Origin: Kiritimatiellia bacterium
Lineage (GTDB): Bacteria > Verrucomicrobiota > Kiritimatiellia > RFP12 > UBA1067
Assembly: GCA_024405395.1 (NCBI GenBank)
Contig: JAKSOW010000021.1
Span: 1-35,987 of the forward strand
Direction: 5' to 3'
Length of the DNA: 35,987 nt
Made by a program: the position numbers and the translations under genes
The notes under the pieces: model-generated
Database searches by the model: none
What the model saw: the letters and a program-made list of their open reading frames with translations, nothing else
What the model was told of the DNA's origin: nothing
Shown: piece after piece, positions 16,776-25,622 of the stretch
How positions within the stretch are numbered: position 1 is the stretch's first letter
How the letters are laid out: each line of letters opens with the position of its first letter

Positions 16776-17921
16776 ATGACGACAACGTTCAAGTTGGCGC
16801 TCACGGCGACGCTCGCGGCAGCTTTTGCCGCGGGCGTCTCTGCGAAGGTGCAGACGTGGGGCGACGAAAAATTTTGCCCCCGTCTCTTTAAGCAGTTCGG
16901 CGATGTGGTGAACCTGCCGGACGGCCTTACCCAGGACAAGGACGGCAACATCTACATGTCCGCCCCGAACCTGATCGACAAGTCCTATGCCGGCGTCGTG
17001 ATGAAGCGCTGCTTCAAGACCGGCAAATGGAGCGTGTTCGCCGCAGGCGCCATTTCGCCGAAGACGGGACGCGGCTGCCCCATGGGCATCGAATACGGCC
17101 CCGACGGCAACATCTACTATTGCGACAACCAGTATTTCCTCTCCAAGGACTACGCCAGCCGCATCATGCGCATTGTCGTGGATCCGAAGACGAAGGAGGC
17201 TCTGCGCATCGAGACGGTGGTGGAGAACATCAAGCTCGCCAACGCCATCCGATTCTTTGAAGGGGACCTCTTCTTCACCGACACCTACTTTGATCTCGAC
17301 CGCAAGGACGGGGTTGGACTCGGTGGCGTCTACCGCGTGCCGATGAGCGATTGCCGCACGAAGAAGGTCTCGCTGATGGCGAAGCCCGACTACAAGAAGG
17401 ACCCCTATTTCGTGTGCTGCACGGAAACGGTGGCCCTGCCGGGTCGCGGCGGCGACAATTCGGGCGCTGACGGATTGGCGATCACCGACAAGGGCGATCT
17501 CTATTTCGGCACCTTCGGCTCGGGCCGCTTCTACACGGCCAAGCGTCAGGGCGACGGTTCGTACGCCCCCGCGAAGCTGATCTTCGAGGATCCGGCGCGT
17601 TTCCCGTGCTGTGACGGCATCTGCTTCGATCCCGTGAAGAACCGCATCCTCATGACCGATTCGGCCATCAACGCGGTGCACGTGTGGGATATCGCCAAGG
17701 AGAAGGCCGGCGCGGGCGCCATGGCCTTTGGCGAGCTGTGGAAAAACGCGGATACGGACGGTGCGGATGGTCTCCTGGATCAGCCCTGTGAGCCGCTCAT
17801 CTGGAAGGATGCCAAGGGCAAGCGCCAGCTCGTGATCGTGAATTTCGACATGGCCTTCCCCGGCCTCATCAACACGGTCAACGATTCGATCCACACGTTG
17901 AGCGTCATTGACCTTGATTAA
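16776..17921 (+). CDS. Secreted SMP-30/gluconolactonase-like beta-propeller
   Basis: A 381-residue protein with a clear signal peptide (about 1-23, ending AAGVSA) and a repeated PDG-x-x-x-D-x-x-G-N-I-Y pattern: LPDGLTQDKDGNIYMS and later IEYGPDGNIYYCD and LAITDKGDLYFG. These are propeller blades of the SMP-30/gluconolactonase/LRE-like type. It is predicted to be exported. Lactonases of this fold use a Ca2+ or Zn2+ site, but the ligands cannot be assigned confidently here. Cysteine pairs (CC at two sites) may form disulfides. Substrate unknown. Confidence 0.75.
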   Translation: MTTTFKLALTATLAAAFAAGVSAKVQTWGDEKFCPRLFKQFGDVVNLPDGLTQDKDGNIYMSAPNLIDKSYAGVVMKRCFKTGKWSVFAAGAISPKTGRGCPMGIEYGPDGNIYYCDNQYFLSKDYASRIMRIVVDPKTKEALRIETVVENIKLANAIRFFEGDLFFTDTYFDLDRKDGVGLGGVYRVPMSDCRTKKVSLMAKPDYKKDPYFVCCTETVALPGRGGDNSGADGLAITDKGDLYFGTFGSGRFYTAKRQGDGSYAPAKLIFEDPARFPCCDGICFDPVKNRILMTDSAINAVHVWDIAKEKAGAGAMAFGELWKNADTDGADGLLDQPCEPLIWKDAKGKRQLVIVNFDMAFPGLINTVNDSIHTLSVIDLD

Positions 17922-17941
17922 TCGCTGAGAAGGAGTGCCGA

Positions 17942-18427
17942 ATGGCCCGCACGAAGAAGGTGGACGATCCGCGTCCAAGCTGGGACGACTATTTCATGGA
18001 AATCGCGCATGTGGTCGCGAAGCGGTCAAACTGCTCGCGGCGTCAGGTGGCTGCGGTTATCGTGAAGGAGAATCATCTCCTGTCGACGGGCTACAACGGC
18101 ACGCCTCGAGGCGTCAAGAACTGCTTTGACGGCGGCTGCCCGCGTTGTGCGGGCCATACGCCGTCGGGGCATGGCCTCGACGAATGCCTGTGTGTGCATG
18201 CCGAGCAGAACGCCATCTGCCAGGCTGCGCGCTATGGCATCAATGTCGCCGGCTCCACCATCTACATCACGCTGTCGCCGTGTCTCACGTGCGCCAAGCT
18301 GATCATCAACGCCGGCATCAAAGAGGTGGTCTACGCCGGCGACTACACGAACTTCGTCGATACGGTCAAGAAGATGTTCAAGGCCGCCGGCGTTAAATGC
18401 CGTTGCCACGGGCCTGCTGTGTCGTGA
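17942..18427 (+). CDS. dCMP deaminase (ComEB-type)
   Basis: A 161-residue zinc deaminase converting dCMP to dUMP for thymidylate synthesis. Catalytic zinc motif: H86-A-E88 in CVHAEQNAI and PC-x-x-C at 113-117 (C114, C117). A second, structural cysteine cluster (C61, C66, C69 in CFDGGCPRC) fits the dCMP deaminase family. AAGGAG precedes ATG 17942. The stop overlaps the GTG of the helicase gene (GTGA at 18424-18427). Confidence 0.93.
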   Translation: MARTKKVDDPRPSWDDYFMEIAHVVAKRSNCSRRQVAAVIVKENHLLSTGYNGTPRGVKNCFDGGCPRCAGHTPSGHGLDECLCVHAEQNAICQAARYGINVAGSTIYITLSPCLTCAKLIINAGIKEVVYAGDYTNFVDTVKKMFKAAGVKCRCHGPAVS

Positions 18428-20532
18428 CCGATTTCTCCAAGGTTCTCAATCCCGAGCAGTGTGCCGCTGCCACCGCTGCTGACGGACCCATGCTTGTGTT
18501 GGCGGCGGCCGGGACCGGCAAGACGCGCACGCTGGTCCATCGGGTGGCCTATCTGGTGGAGCAGGGGATACCGCCCGAACGCATTCTGCTGCTTACCTTC
18601 ACCAATCGGGCGGCTCGCGAGATGCTGGAGCGCGCCCAGAATCTGGTGCCGGGTGTGGAGGGCATCTGGAGCGGTACGTTCCACTCGATTTGCGCACGCT
18701 TCCTGCGTCGGTACGGGGCTTTCCTCGGCTACAAGCCGGGATTCACGATTCTGGACGAGGACGACCAGAAGAAGCTGATGAACGAGTGCATCAAGGCGCT
18801 CGTCAAGACGCCCAAGGATTTCATCAAGAAAGAGCTTCTGCTCAAGATGCTCTCGGACGCGAAGAACCGCGAGAAGGATTTTGAGCTCGTGGTCAAGAGC
18901 TACCAGACGAAGGTGGCGCTGGACGTCGACGAGGTCATCAAGGTGGGGCACGCCTACGAGGACAAGAAGCGCGAACTCGGCGCCATGGACTTCGACGATC
19001 TGATTGTCAATGGCCTTCGCCTGCTGCAGGAGGTGGAAAGCGTACGCAATCATCTGCAGGAGCATTTTCTCCATGTTCTGGTGGATGAATACCAGGACAC
19101 CAATACCCTGCAGGCGAAATTCACGGATCTTCTGGCGGCAAAAAGCCGCAATCTGATGGTGGTGGGCGACGACTTCCAGTGCATCTACACCTGGCGTGGC
19201 GCGCAGTTCGAGAACATCATGGAGTTCCCGAACCGCTGGCCCGGCTGCCGCATCCTCAAGCTGGAGCGCAACTACCGTTCGCTTGCGCCGATTCTGGATG
19301 TCGCCAACGTCGTGATGAAGGACGTCACGCACGCCTTCGAGAAGACGCTGCGTCCGTTCCGCGCGGGCGGGGCCGTGAAGCCGCGCCTCTACAAGATGTA
19401 CGACGGCTATGCGCAGGCCGAGACGATCCTCAAGCTTGTTCGGGCCCTGCACGATCAGCAGGGTGTCGCCTACAAGGACATCGCGGTGCTCTATCGTTCG
19501 CACTACACGTCAATTGACATTCAGTTGACGTTGACGCGCAATCGCATTCCGTTCCGCATCACGTCGGGCGTGGGCGTCTTTGAGCAGCTGCACGTCAAGG
19601 ATGTGTTGGCCTTCCTGCGCCTCTGCCTGGATCCCACCGCAGAATTGTCGTTCCTCCGCCTCATCGAGCTCCTGCCCGGTGTGGGTGAGGCAAGTGCCCG
19701 CAAGTGGTGGCAGAAGCTGGGTGGCTCCTTTGACGGCACTAACCCCATGGACCGCATGAACCTCGACTCGATGATGTCGGCCAAAGGCCGTGCGGGCTGG
19801 GAGGGGATGTCCAAGGCGTTCGCCAATGCGAAGGAACATCTGGCGGCGAAAGCCGGCAATCTGCTTGTCAAGGAATTCATCCATTTCTTCTACGGCGATC
19901 ATCTGCGGCGGCAGTTCGAGGAAGACGAGGCAGGTCAGCGTCTGGAGGACCTCAATGAAATCATGGCCCAGATTGCGGTCAATCCCGGTGGACTTGAGGG
20001 CTTCCTCAATGAAGTGGCGTTGATGACGAATCTGGATGCAAACGCGCGTGCGAACATGCCCGCCGATCATCTGCAGCTTTCCACCATCCACCAGGCCAAG
20101 GGCATGGAATGGCCGGTGGTTATTCTGCCGTGGCTGGTGGAGTCGATCTTCCCGAGCGCACGCAGCGTGGAGGACGGCAACATCGACGAAGAGCGTCGCC
20201 TGTTCTACGTGGCGGTGACGCGCGCGAAGGACCGCCTCTACATGAGCGCGCCGCGTGCGAAGAAGACGGCCGAGGGCGGCCTCTTCCCGGTTGAGCCTTC
20301 GATTTTCGTCAAGGAGATCCCGCCGGAGCTCGTGGAAGCGCAGGACATCTATTCCTACACGCCGGAGGCGGTTCAGCGTCCGCGTAGCAGGTTTGACGAC
20401 GACGATGCCTATGGTGGCGCATCTGGTGGTGGCTGGCGTGGCGGATCTTCCGGCGGTGGTTCGCGCTGGGGCGGCGGTTCGTCATCTTCTTCTGGCGGCA
20501 AGTCAGGCTGGAAGACGACGTGGCGTCGCTAG
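18424..20532 (+). CDS. UvrD/PcrA-like SF1A DNA helicase
   Basis: A 702-residue ATP-dependent 3'-5' helicase of the UvrD/Rep/PcrA family. Q-motif LNPEQ (8-12), Walker A AAAGTGKT (27-34), motif II VDEYQDT (220-226), motif III GDDFQCIYTWRG, motif IV LERNYRS, motif V TIHQAKGMEW, and motif VI EERRLFYVAVTRAKDRL from 589. All core motifs are intact. The last 40 residues (from about 663) are a low-complexity Gly/Ser/Trp/Arg tail, unusual for the family and possibly a protein- or nucleic-acid-binding tail. The GTG 18424 start overlaps the deaminase stop; an upstream ATG at 18397 would overlap more. Likely role in repair or replication restart. Confidence 0.94.
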   Translation: MTDFSKVLNPEQCAAATAADGPMLVLAAAGTGKTRTLVHRVAYLVEQGIPPERILLLTFTNRAAREMLERAQNLVPGVEGIWSGTFHSICARFLRRYGAFLGYKPGFTILDEDDQKKLMNECIKALVKTPKDFIKKELLLKMLSDAKNREKDFELVVKSYQTKVALDVDEVIKVGHAYEDKKRELGAMDFDDLIVNGLRLLQEVESVRNHLQEHFLHVLVDEYQDTNTLQAKFTDLLAAKSRNLMVVGDDFQCIYTWRGAQFENIMEFPNRWPGCRILKLERNYRSLAPILDVANVVMKDVTHAFEKTLRPFRAGGAVKPRLYKMYDGYAQAETILKLVRALHDQQGVAYKDIAVLYRSHYTSIDIQLTLTRNRIPFRITSGVGVFEQLHVKDVLAFLRLCLDPTAELSFLRLIELLPGVGEASARKWWQKLGGSFDGTNPMDRMNLDSMMSAKGRAGWEGMSKAFANAKEHLAAKAGNLLVKEFIHFFYGDHLRRQFEEDEAGQRLEDLNEIMAQIAVNPGGLEGFLNEVALMTNLDANARANMPADHLQLSTIHQAKGMEWPVVILPWLVESIFPSARSVEDGNIDEERRLFYVAVTRAKDRLYMSAPRAKKTAEGGLFPVEPSIFVKEIPPELVEAQDIYSYTPEAVQRPRSRFDDDDAYGGASGGGWRGGSSGGGSRWGGGSSSSSGGKSGWKTTWRR

Positions 20533-20569
20533 TGTAGGCGGATAATCAAGTTACTCGAAGGAGGGATGG

Positions 20570-22471
20570 ATGATCAGGGCTTTCCTCAAGCGACCGGCAA
20601 CAGTCGCTTTTCTCGCTTTCACTGTTTTCTATGCCATATGTCTGGGCTTCATCTTCGGCGGCACGTGGTCATGTGCTGTCGCAGCCGTTCAGCCGGATGC
20701 CGGCACCACGTTCCCGCTTGATCAGGTCGCGAACAATTGGCGCAATCTGTTGGGTGGCGCCACAACGCTGTTGCCGGGCGAGTTTGTTGAGTTTGTGGTG
20801 TCGCCTTGGGCTTTGCAGGAGTTCCGCTATGCGCTCGCTGTCTGGTTTGGCGCATTGGGGCTGGCCTATTATCTGCGAGGGCGTGGTCTGGATTGGTTGC
20901 CGGCCTACGGAGCCGGGGCGGCCTATGGCCTGATGGGATACACTTTTACATTGTTCTCCGCAGGGCATTATGGCTGGTTCAGCTGGCTCACCTACGGGCC
21001 GTTTGCGTTTGGTTTGACGGATCGTGCTGTGCGCGGCGGATGCTGGCGGCATTGGGTACTGCTTGGGGCCGTGTTGGCGTGGGGGGCGGCACGTCAGCCG
21101 GACATGTGGCTGCTGTTCACGGTCCTGACCTTTGTCTATGGCGTGTGGTGCCTCGTGCGGGAACGCGCCACAATCAAAGCGGACAAAGGACGGTCGCTCA
21201 TATTGGGTTTGGTGTTGACGGCTGTTGTGACGGCGCTCGTGGGCGCACCTGCCTTCCTGGGCGCGCTTACCGATTCCTTGGCGTCGCGCGACCAGCAGAT
21301 TGCGCAGTCGGCCGGTGCTTCAGAGGCGAAGGGGGGCGTTGAAGATCCGGCCGCCAAGGCAAAGGCCGAAGCTGAGCGGTGGCGTTTCTGCACCAGCTGG
21401 TCTCTGCCGCCCGAAGATATCGTCGAGTTCTTTTGGCCGCGTGTGAATGGCGATACGAGCGACGTCAACATCATTCAGCTGCGTAAGCAACGGGGATGGC
21501 GTGAGACGACGCCCTATACGGGGCGGCTGGGCATGCCCGTTCCCGGGCCCAACGGCGAAATTACGCGGTGGATGCCGTATCGTCAGCATGCGCTCTATTG
21601 CGGATTCATCACCGTGGTCTTTGCCGCATTGGCCCTGGTGTTGGGCCTGCGCAAGCGTGAGGGGGAACCGAGTCCAAATCGCGGTGAGACGCTCTTCTGG
21701 ACCATTGCCGCCTTGATTCTGGTGTTCTGCGCCATGGGTTGCTTCACGCCGTTCTACCGACTTGTGTACGCGCTGCCCTTTGGCGGTTATCTGCGTGCGC
21801 CTGTGAAATTCGTCCATCTGGTGGAGTTTTCGGTGGCTGTGCTGGCAGGTTTTGGCGCTGCTGCCGTGCTGACGCGATTCGGGTCGCTCAAGCCCATCTT
21901 CTGGGGCGTGTTGGTCTTGTTGGTGATCAATGCTCTGGATTTAGCGCGCATTGACGCACTGTATCTTGGACCGCTTGATGTGTCCTTCGTCCGGGCGGAC
22001 AATGCGGCGGCTGTGGATGCACTGGCTGCCGGCGGCGGCAAGGTGGCGGTGTGTGTGCCGCCGCAGCAGGGAGGGCAGCTGATTGGCGATTCCTTTAGGG
22101 TGCATGGCGTCTCCACGGCAGATCTGGCGGCGGCAAAAGGCAATCCGTTCCAGGCGGGTGCGCGTTTCCTGTTTGTGACCGGAGATGTGCTCGCTAAGAA
22201 TGCCGACTTGAATGCCCAGCTCAAGGATGGTCGGCTGAAACTCACGGGCACGTATGCGTTGGCCGGTCAGAAGGGCCTTATGCGTGTGACTTCAGCCCAG
22301 GCTCAGGCGGCATTGCTGGAGATTCCAGGTGCGCCTGCCGACAAGGAGTCGGCGCCTGCTGTGCCGTCGCTCAAGCGCACGTTTAACTATGTTTCTGCGT
22401 TGGTTACGTTGCTGCTGTTGGCGGGCATGGGGTATAATGGCCTTCGCGCCGTGATCGGCGGGAGAATGTGA
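20570..22471 (+). CDS. YfhO-like multi-pass membrane protein
   Basis: A 633-residue membrane protein with an N-terminal helix, about ten further hydrophobic segments, and a soluble-looking region at about 470-590 before a last membrane segment near the C-terminus. YLRAPVKF at about 407 matches the R-x-P-x-K/R-F motif of YfhO/GT-C-type membrane proteins, which transfer sugars from lipid carriers to envelope polymers. The canonical acidic GT-C catalytic motif near the first loop is not clear, so the reaction is unassigned. AAGGAGG at about 20558-20564 supports ATG 20570. The stop overlaps the GTG of the next kinase gene. Confidence 0.68.
   Translation: MIRAFLKRPATVAFLAFTVFYAICLGFIFGGTWSCAVAAVQPDAGTTFPLDQVANNWRNLLGGATTLLPGEFVEFVVSPWALQEFRYALAVWFGALGLAYYLRGRGLDWLPAYGAGAAYGLMGYTFTLFSAGHYGWFSWLTYGPFAFGLTDRAVRGGCWRHWVLLGAVLAWGAARQPDMWLLFTVLTFVYGVWCLVRERATIKADKGRSLILGLVLTAVVTALVGAPAFLGALTDSLASRDQQIAQSAGASEAKGGVEDPAAKAKAEAERWRFCTSWSLPPEDIVEFFWPRVNGDTSDVNIIQLRKQRGWRETTPYTGRLGMPVPGPNGEITRWMPYRQHALYCGFITVVFAALALVLGLRKREGEPSPNRGETLFWTIAALILVFCAMGCFTPFYRLVYALPFGGYLRAPVKFVHLVEFSVAVLAGFGAAAVLTRFGSLKPIFWGVLVLLVINALDLARIDALYLGPLDVSFVRADNAAAVDALAAGGGKVAVCVPPQQGGQLIGDSFRVHGVSTADLAAAKGNPFQAGARFLFVTGDVLAKNADLNAQLKDGRLKLTGTYALAGQKGLMRVTSAQAQAALLEIPGAPADKESAPAVPSLKRTFNYVSALVTLLLLAGMGYNGLRAVIGGRM
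22409..22438 (+). promoter_or_regulatory. Candidate internal promoter before kinase A
   Basis: TTGCTG (22409-22414), 18-base spacer, TATAAT (22433-22438), inside the 3' end of the YfhO-like gene and 29 bases before the kinase start. It could allow separate expression of kinase A. Confidence 0.4.
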
Positions 22472-24372
22472 TTGTGGCTTCGGATCTGGCGATAGGAAGT
22501 TGTATTGGTTCTTATCGTGTTCTGCGTCGGCTTGGCGCAGGCGGAATGGGCGTTGTCTATGAGGTTGAGCACGCGCAGCTCGGCGTGCGGTATGCGCTCA
22601 AGGTGTTTCCTTTCGAAGGGCAGAAGGGGGAGTTCCTCCGCAAGCGTTTTGTCGCGGAGGGCAAGATCCTGGCGCGACTTTCGGTTCCGGGCGTGGTGCG
22701 CGTCTATGACATGGGCACGACGGAGACCTTTGCCTGGTTCACGATGGATTGCGTGCTTGGCGCGGATGGCGAGCCCCATACTCTGGCGGATGTCCCACAG
22801 ACTGGGGAGTCGCCAGAGGATACCGTCATCGGTTGGTATGAGGATGTTCGTCGGGCGTTGGAAGGCGTACATGCGGCTGGCGTGGTGCATCGGGACGTCA
22901 AACTGGAGAACGTTCTGATTGATTCCGAGGGCAAGGCGATACTGGGCGATCTCGGGATATCCTGCGTGAAGGATGCTGCCACGAGCAGCGAAGCGACGCC
23001 AGCTACGGACTGCTATGCGCTGGGTGTGGCCTTTTTCCGTCTGCTGACGGGAACCCGCTATGAGCCTGGACCACACGCTTTCGACCTGCTCGCGCCATTC
23101 GACAAGCGGTGGCGCGAGGTGCTGGGGGCATTGCTGGTCACAGATTCCGCAAAACGGACACTGATGCCGTTTAGACGTCCGCGTAGGCAGATCTCGATCA
23201 GTTGGGTTGGTTTTCTGTTTGGGTTTGTGATCACATTGGCGGTGGGAGCTGGACTGCATTTCTGCAGAGTCCAACCAAAGATGCCCATCCCCTTGCGTGA
23301 GGGGGACGCCCAGCCCGTTTTCGCCGAGACGAAGAAGGTGGCCTCCGCAGAGGCGTTGCCGCAAAGGACGTTGGCGCTCACCAATGGCGTCACCATTGAC
23401 ATGATCCAGTGCCCGGCTGGACATTTTACGATGGGCAAGGTGTTTGCGGACCAGCTCAAGGCAATGGGAAAGGAAAATGATCCTAAGGCGGCGGCTGCCG
23501 CCGCCCCCGCGTGCGAGGTGACGATATCGCGGCCATTCTGGATGTCGAAGTCGCCGATAACCTGGGGGCAGTTCAAGACTGTGACGGGAACTACTTCCTG
23601 GGATGTGGCGGGACCACTTAAACTCGGCGACCTCAAGTGGCCCAAACGGGGTGAGGCCGTGCAGGCCATGGGCGGTGACAAGAGCATGTTCTTCGGCAAT
23701 CTCGTGGCGGCTGAGCGCTTCCTGGTGTGCATGAACCGCGTCTATGCGGACCTTCTGCCCGCGGGCATGGTTTTCCGCCTGGCGTCCGAGGCCGAATGGG
23801 AATATGCCCTTTTGGCCGGACACACGGAGATCGATAATCCTTTTGCCAAAATTCTGCTGAATGAAGATGATGAAAAACAATTAGGCGCCAGTTTCCTTCA
23901 ATGGCGGGATTTTCTGAAACACCAAGATTTGGCGCCTGAATTGCCGCCGGAAGGGACGCCTTATGGGTCAGGCTCTTCATATGACGTGTTCTTTTTGAGG
24001 CTTTGTCCTGCAGGGATACCTGGAATGACACCTCCCAATGACTGGGGATTTCATGACTTCCGGACGGTTGACGAATGGACATTGGATGTTGTGTCGCCAA
24101 TAGACAAGGGCGAATCTACCTGGCAGCTGCTGCAACGCCTGGCGGCGAAACAACCACCCCGTATGACGGATCCTCTGGCCCATGACGTTTCGCATCCGGC
24201 GAAGCGAGGCTTGATGCGCATGGCTGGGCGGAAGCCCTTTGATAGACTTGAACTGCGTGGAACCAGAAACAATGCAGTGCATTTTGCCGCCTTTCGTCTC
24301 GTGATCGGTCCCGATCTGGTGATGGAGCAGTATCTGTCCCCGCGGCGTGCGCAACAGGCCGGAATTAAGTAA
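22468..24372 (+). CDS. Degenerate Ser/Thr kinase - TM - SUMF1-like sensor (copy A)
   Basis: A 634-residue protein: kinase domain about 15-235, membrane segment 245-266, SUMF1/FGE-like domain about 285-625. The glycine loop GAGGMGVV, lysine K45 and H141-R142-D143 with N148 are retained, but DFG reads DLG (161-163) and the activation segment, including GT-x-x-Y-MAPE, is missing (34 residues relative to copy B at 25623-27557). It may be a pseudokinase or constitutively altered. The frame is intact, so this is not a frameshift pseudogene. The outer domain keeps FRLASEAEWEYA and a degenerate GNVWEW region but lacks the cysteines of a true formylglycine enzyme, so it is more likely a ligand-sensing domain. 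GTG 22468 overlaps the upstream stop. Confidence 0.85.
   Translation: MIVASDLAIGSCIGSYRVLRRLGAGGMGVVYEVEHAQLGVRYALKVFPFEGQKGEFLRKRFVAEGKILARLSVPGVVRVYDMGTTETFAWFTMDCVLGADGEPHTLADVPQTGESPEDTVIGWYEDVRRALEGVHAAGVVHRDVKLENVLIDSEGKAILGDLGISCVKDAATSSEATPATDCYALGVAFFRLLTGTRYEPGPHAFDLLAPFDKRWREVLGALLVTDSAKRTLMPFRRPRRQISISWVGFLFGFVITLAVGAGLHFCRVQPKMPIPLREGDAQPVFAETKKVASAEALPQRTLALTNGVTIDMIQCPAGHFTMGKVFADQLKAMGKENDPKAAAAAAPACEVTISRPFWMSKSPITWGQFKTVTGTTSWDVAGPLKLGDLKWPKRGEAVQAMGGDKSMFFGNLVAAERFLVCMNRVYADLLPAGMVFRLASEAEWEYALLAGHTEIDNPFAKILLNEDDEKQLGASFLQWRDFLKHQDLAPELPPEGTPYGSGSSYDVFFLRLCPAGIPGMTPPNDWGFHDFRTVDEWTLDVVSPIDKGESTWQLLQRLAAKQPPRMTDPLAHDVSHPAKRGLMRMAGRKPFDRLELRGTRNNAVHFAAFRLVIGPDLVMEQYLSPRRAQQAGIK
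22519..22960 (+). repeat. Kinase N-terminal direct repeat, copy 1
   Basis: Collinear with 25668-26109 (constant offset 3149). Bases 22519-22796 are identical over 278 bases; the remaining stretch differs at about 11 positions, one of which changes the DFG codon TTC to CTC. A second homologous block (22988 to about 23172) matches about 26239-26423 with offset 3251, i.e. after a 102-base deletion here. Confidence 0.93.
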
Positions 24373-24402
24373 GCTTCACGAGTTTTCCTTTGATGCATTT
24401 TT

Positions 24403-24411
24403 TGGTATAAT
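24403..24411 (+). promoter_or_regulatory. Extended -10 promoter of the ECF sigma gene
   Basis: TGG-TATAAT with only a weak candidate -35 (TTTTCC, 24383-24388, 17-base spacer). It lies about 53 bases before ATG 24465. The short gap between kinase A and this promoter has no visible terminator. Confidence 0.65.
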
Positions 24412-24464
24412 TCAAATGCTCGATAAGCATAGAATAAGATACGTGAAGCCAAAACAAGACTGAG

Positions 24465-25064
24465 ATGTCCATCTTTCCACAAACCTCCTATACGATTCTT
24501 CGGCGATTGTCCGATGGCAAGATCGATGACCAGCGGCTGTGGGAACGGTTCTTCGAGCTTTATAACCCGGCGGTTCGTGGGTTTATCCGATTGCTGGATC
24601 CGGAAATCCCGCCTGAGGACATTGATGATCTCGCACAAGAAGTCTCCCTGCGTCTCGTGGAGCTTATTCGAAGCAATTCTTTTGATTCGTCCAGAGGACG
24701 TTTTCGGTCCGTGTTGATTACCATTGTGCGGCATCTGCTGATTGACCGTATGCGTACCCGTACGGCGCATCGCACGGAAAAGATGGTTTCGATTGAGGAA
24801 CTTGAGGTGCCGGCGTTATCGCCCTCGGCGGCACAGCTAGTTGACTTGAAATGGCGGATAGCGCGACATCGCGCCGCCATTGAGCATATCCTAACAAAAA
24901 CCGCGCTATCGAAGCAAAGTTGTGAAGTCTATCGTCTAAGTGAAGAGGAAGGGCTGGCGATGACTGAAATCGCCGCCCGACTCAGCCTGGCGCCTAACGC
25001 CGTGCGCCGCATCGCCAGCCGTGTGCGCAAGATGGTTGCCGCTGTTGAGGCAGAATACGAATAA
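24465..25064 (+). CDS. ECF-type RNA polymerase sigma factor
   Basis: A 199-residue sigma-70-family protein of ECF size. Region 2 spans about 24-95 with the polymerase-binding DDLAQEVSLRLVE and ITIVRHLLIDRMR promoter-melting segment; region 4 (about 130-195) has EVYRLSEEEGLAMTEIAARLSLAPNAVRRIASRVRK, a helix-turn-helix for -35 recognition. No anti-sigma factor with a zinc motif is adjacent; instead kinase genes flank it on both sides. In planctomycete-type ECF groups, sigma activity is linked to neighbouring Ser/Thr kinases, so control by kinase B (and perhaps A) is a reasonable inference. Its own target promoters are unknown. Confidence 0.9.
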   Translation: MSIFPQTSYTILRRLSDGKIDDQRLWERFFELYNPAVRGFIRLLDPEIPPEDIDDLAQEVSLRLVELIRSNSFDSSRGRFRSVLITIVRHLLIDRMRTRTAHRTEKMVSIEELEVPALSPSAAQLVDLKWRIARHRAAIEHILTKTALSKQSCEVYRLSEEEGLAMTEIAARLSLAPNAVRRIASRVRKMVAAVEAEYE

Positions 25065-25088
25065 TAGGCGTCAATACGTCAAGATGCG

Positions 25089-25490
25089 TCAGTTCTTTCT
25101 TGCGGGCTCGTTGCCCTTTGCCCGTTCTTCGACATGATGCTCTGCAATTCTAAAGAGCACATGCGCAATGACAAAGACCGTCAGCCCGATGATCTGCCAC
25201 AGGGAAAAGTACTTCGTCTGACTCTCCGTGAATAGGGTCAAGACAAGTACCCAGGCAAGGTAGGCGAGATTGATTCCCCATACGCCAATAGACAACGGCA
25301 AACTGGTCTTTTTTCTTCCGATTTGCTGAATCCAGAAGCCGCCAAGCATGAATTCTGCAAAGAAGATGAATCCGGCCGAAATCTGGAAGTTAGCCGAGAA
25401 CGGAGGCTCAAAACAGGCAAAGATTATCGCTGCCGTCGTTCCCAGGAGGCTAAGCGTCATCAATAAAATGATTTTGGGGCTATGAGTCAT
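25089..25490 (-). CDS. Small four-helix membrane protein, unknown
   Basis: A 133-residue protein with about four hydrophobic segments (roughly 7-27, 34-54, 65-87 and 97-115) and a charged C-terminal tail. No recognised family. It is on the opposite strand between the sigma gene and kinase B, in DNA visibly richer in A+T than its neighbours. On its own strand a TATATT (25497-25502) lies 6 bases before the ATG and GGAG overlaps this gap, so the transcript may be leaderless or nearly so. It could be a lineage-specific insertion within the kinase locus. Confidence 0.62.
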   Translation of the reverse strand: MTHSPKIILLMTLSLLGTTAAIIFACFEPPFSANFQISAGFIFFAEFMLGGFWIQQIGRKKTSLPLSIGVWGINLAYLAWVLVLTLFTESQTKYFSLWQIIGLTVFVIAHVLFRIAEHHVEERAKGNEPARKN

Positions 25491-25585
25491 GTCTCCAATA
25501 TACGATTCATCATCGGAAACGCACCAGCAGAAAAGCAGAAAAATAGTAAGTGGAACGATTGATGGGGACTACGGCATTGGTTTTG

Positions 25586-25594
25586 TGTTATAAT
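25586..25594 (+). promoter_or_regulatory. Extended -10 promoter of kinase B
   Basis: TGT-TATAAT, no good -35 box; it lies 28 bases before ATG 25623. This gives kinase B a separate transcript from the sigma factor. Confidence 0.65.
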
Positions 25595-25622
25595 GTGTAC
25601 GAAAAGAATTTCACCTTGAGTT

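Noticed and set aside
22468..24372. Kinase A as a frameshifted pseudogene
   Set aside because: The deletion is 102 bases (a multiple of three) and the frame stays open through an intact membrane helix and outer domain, so an altered but expressed protein is more likely.
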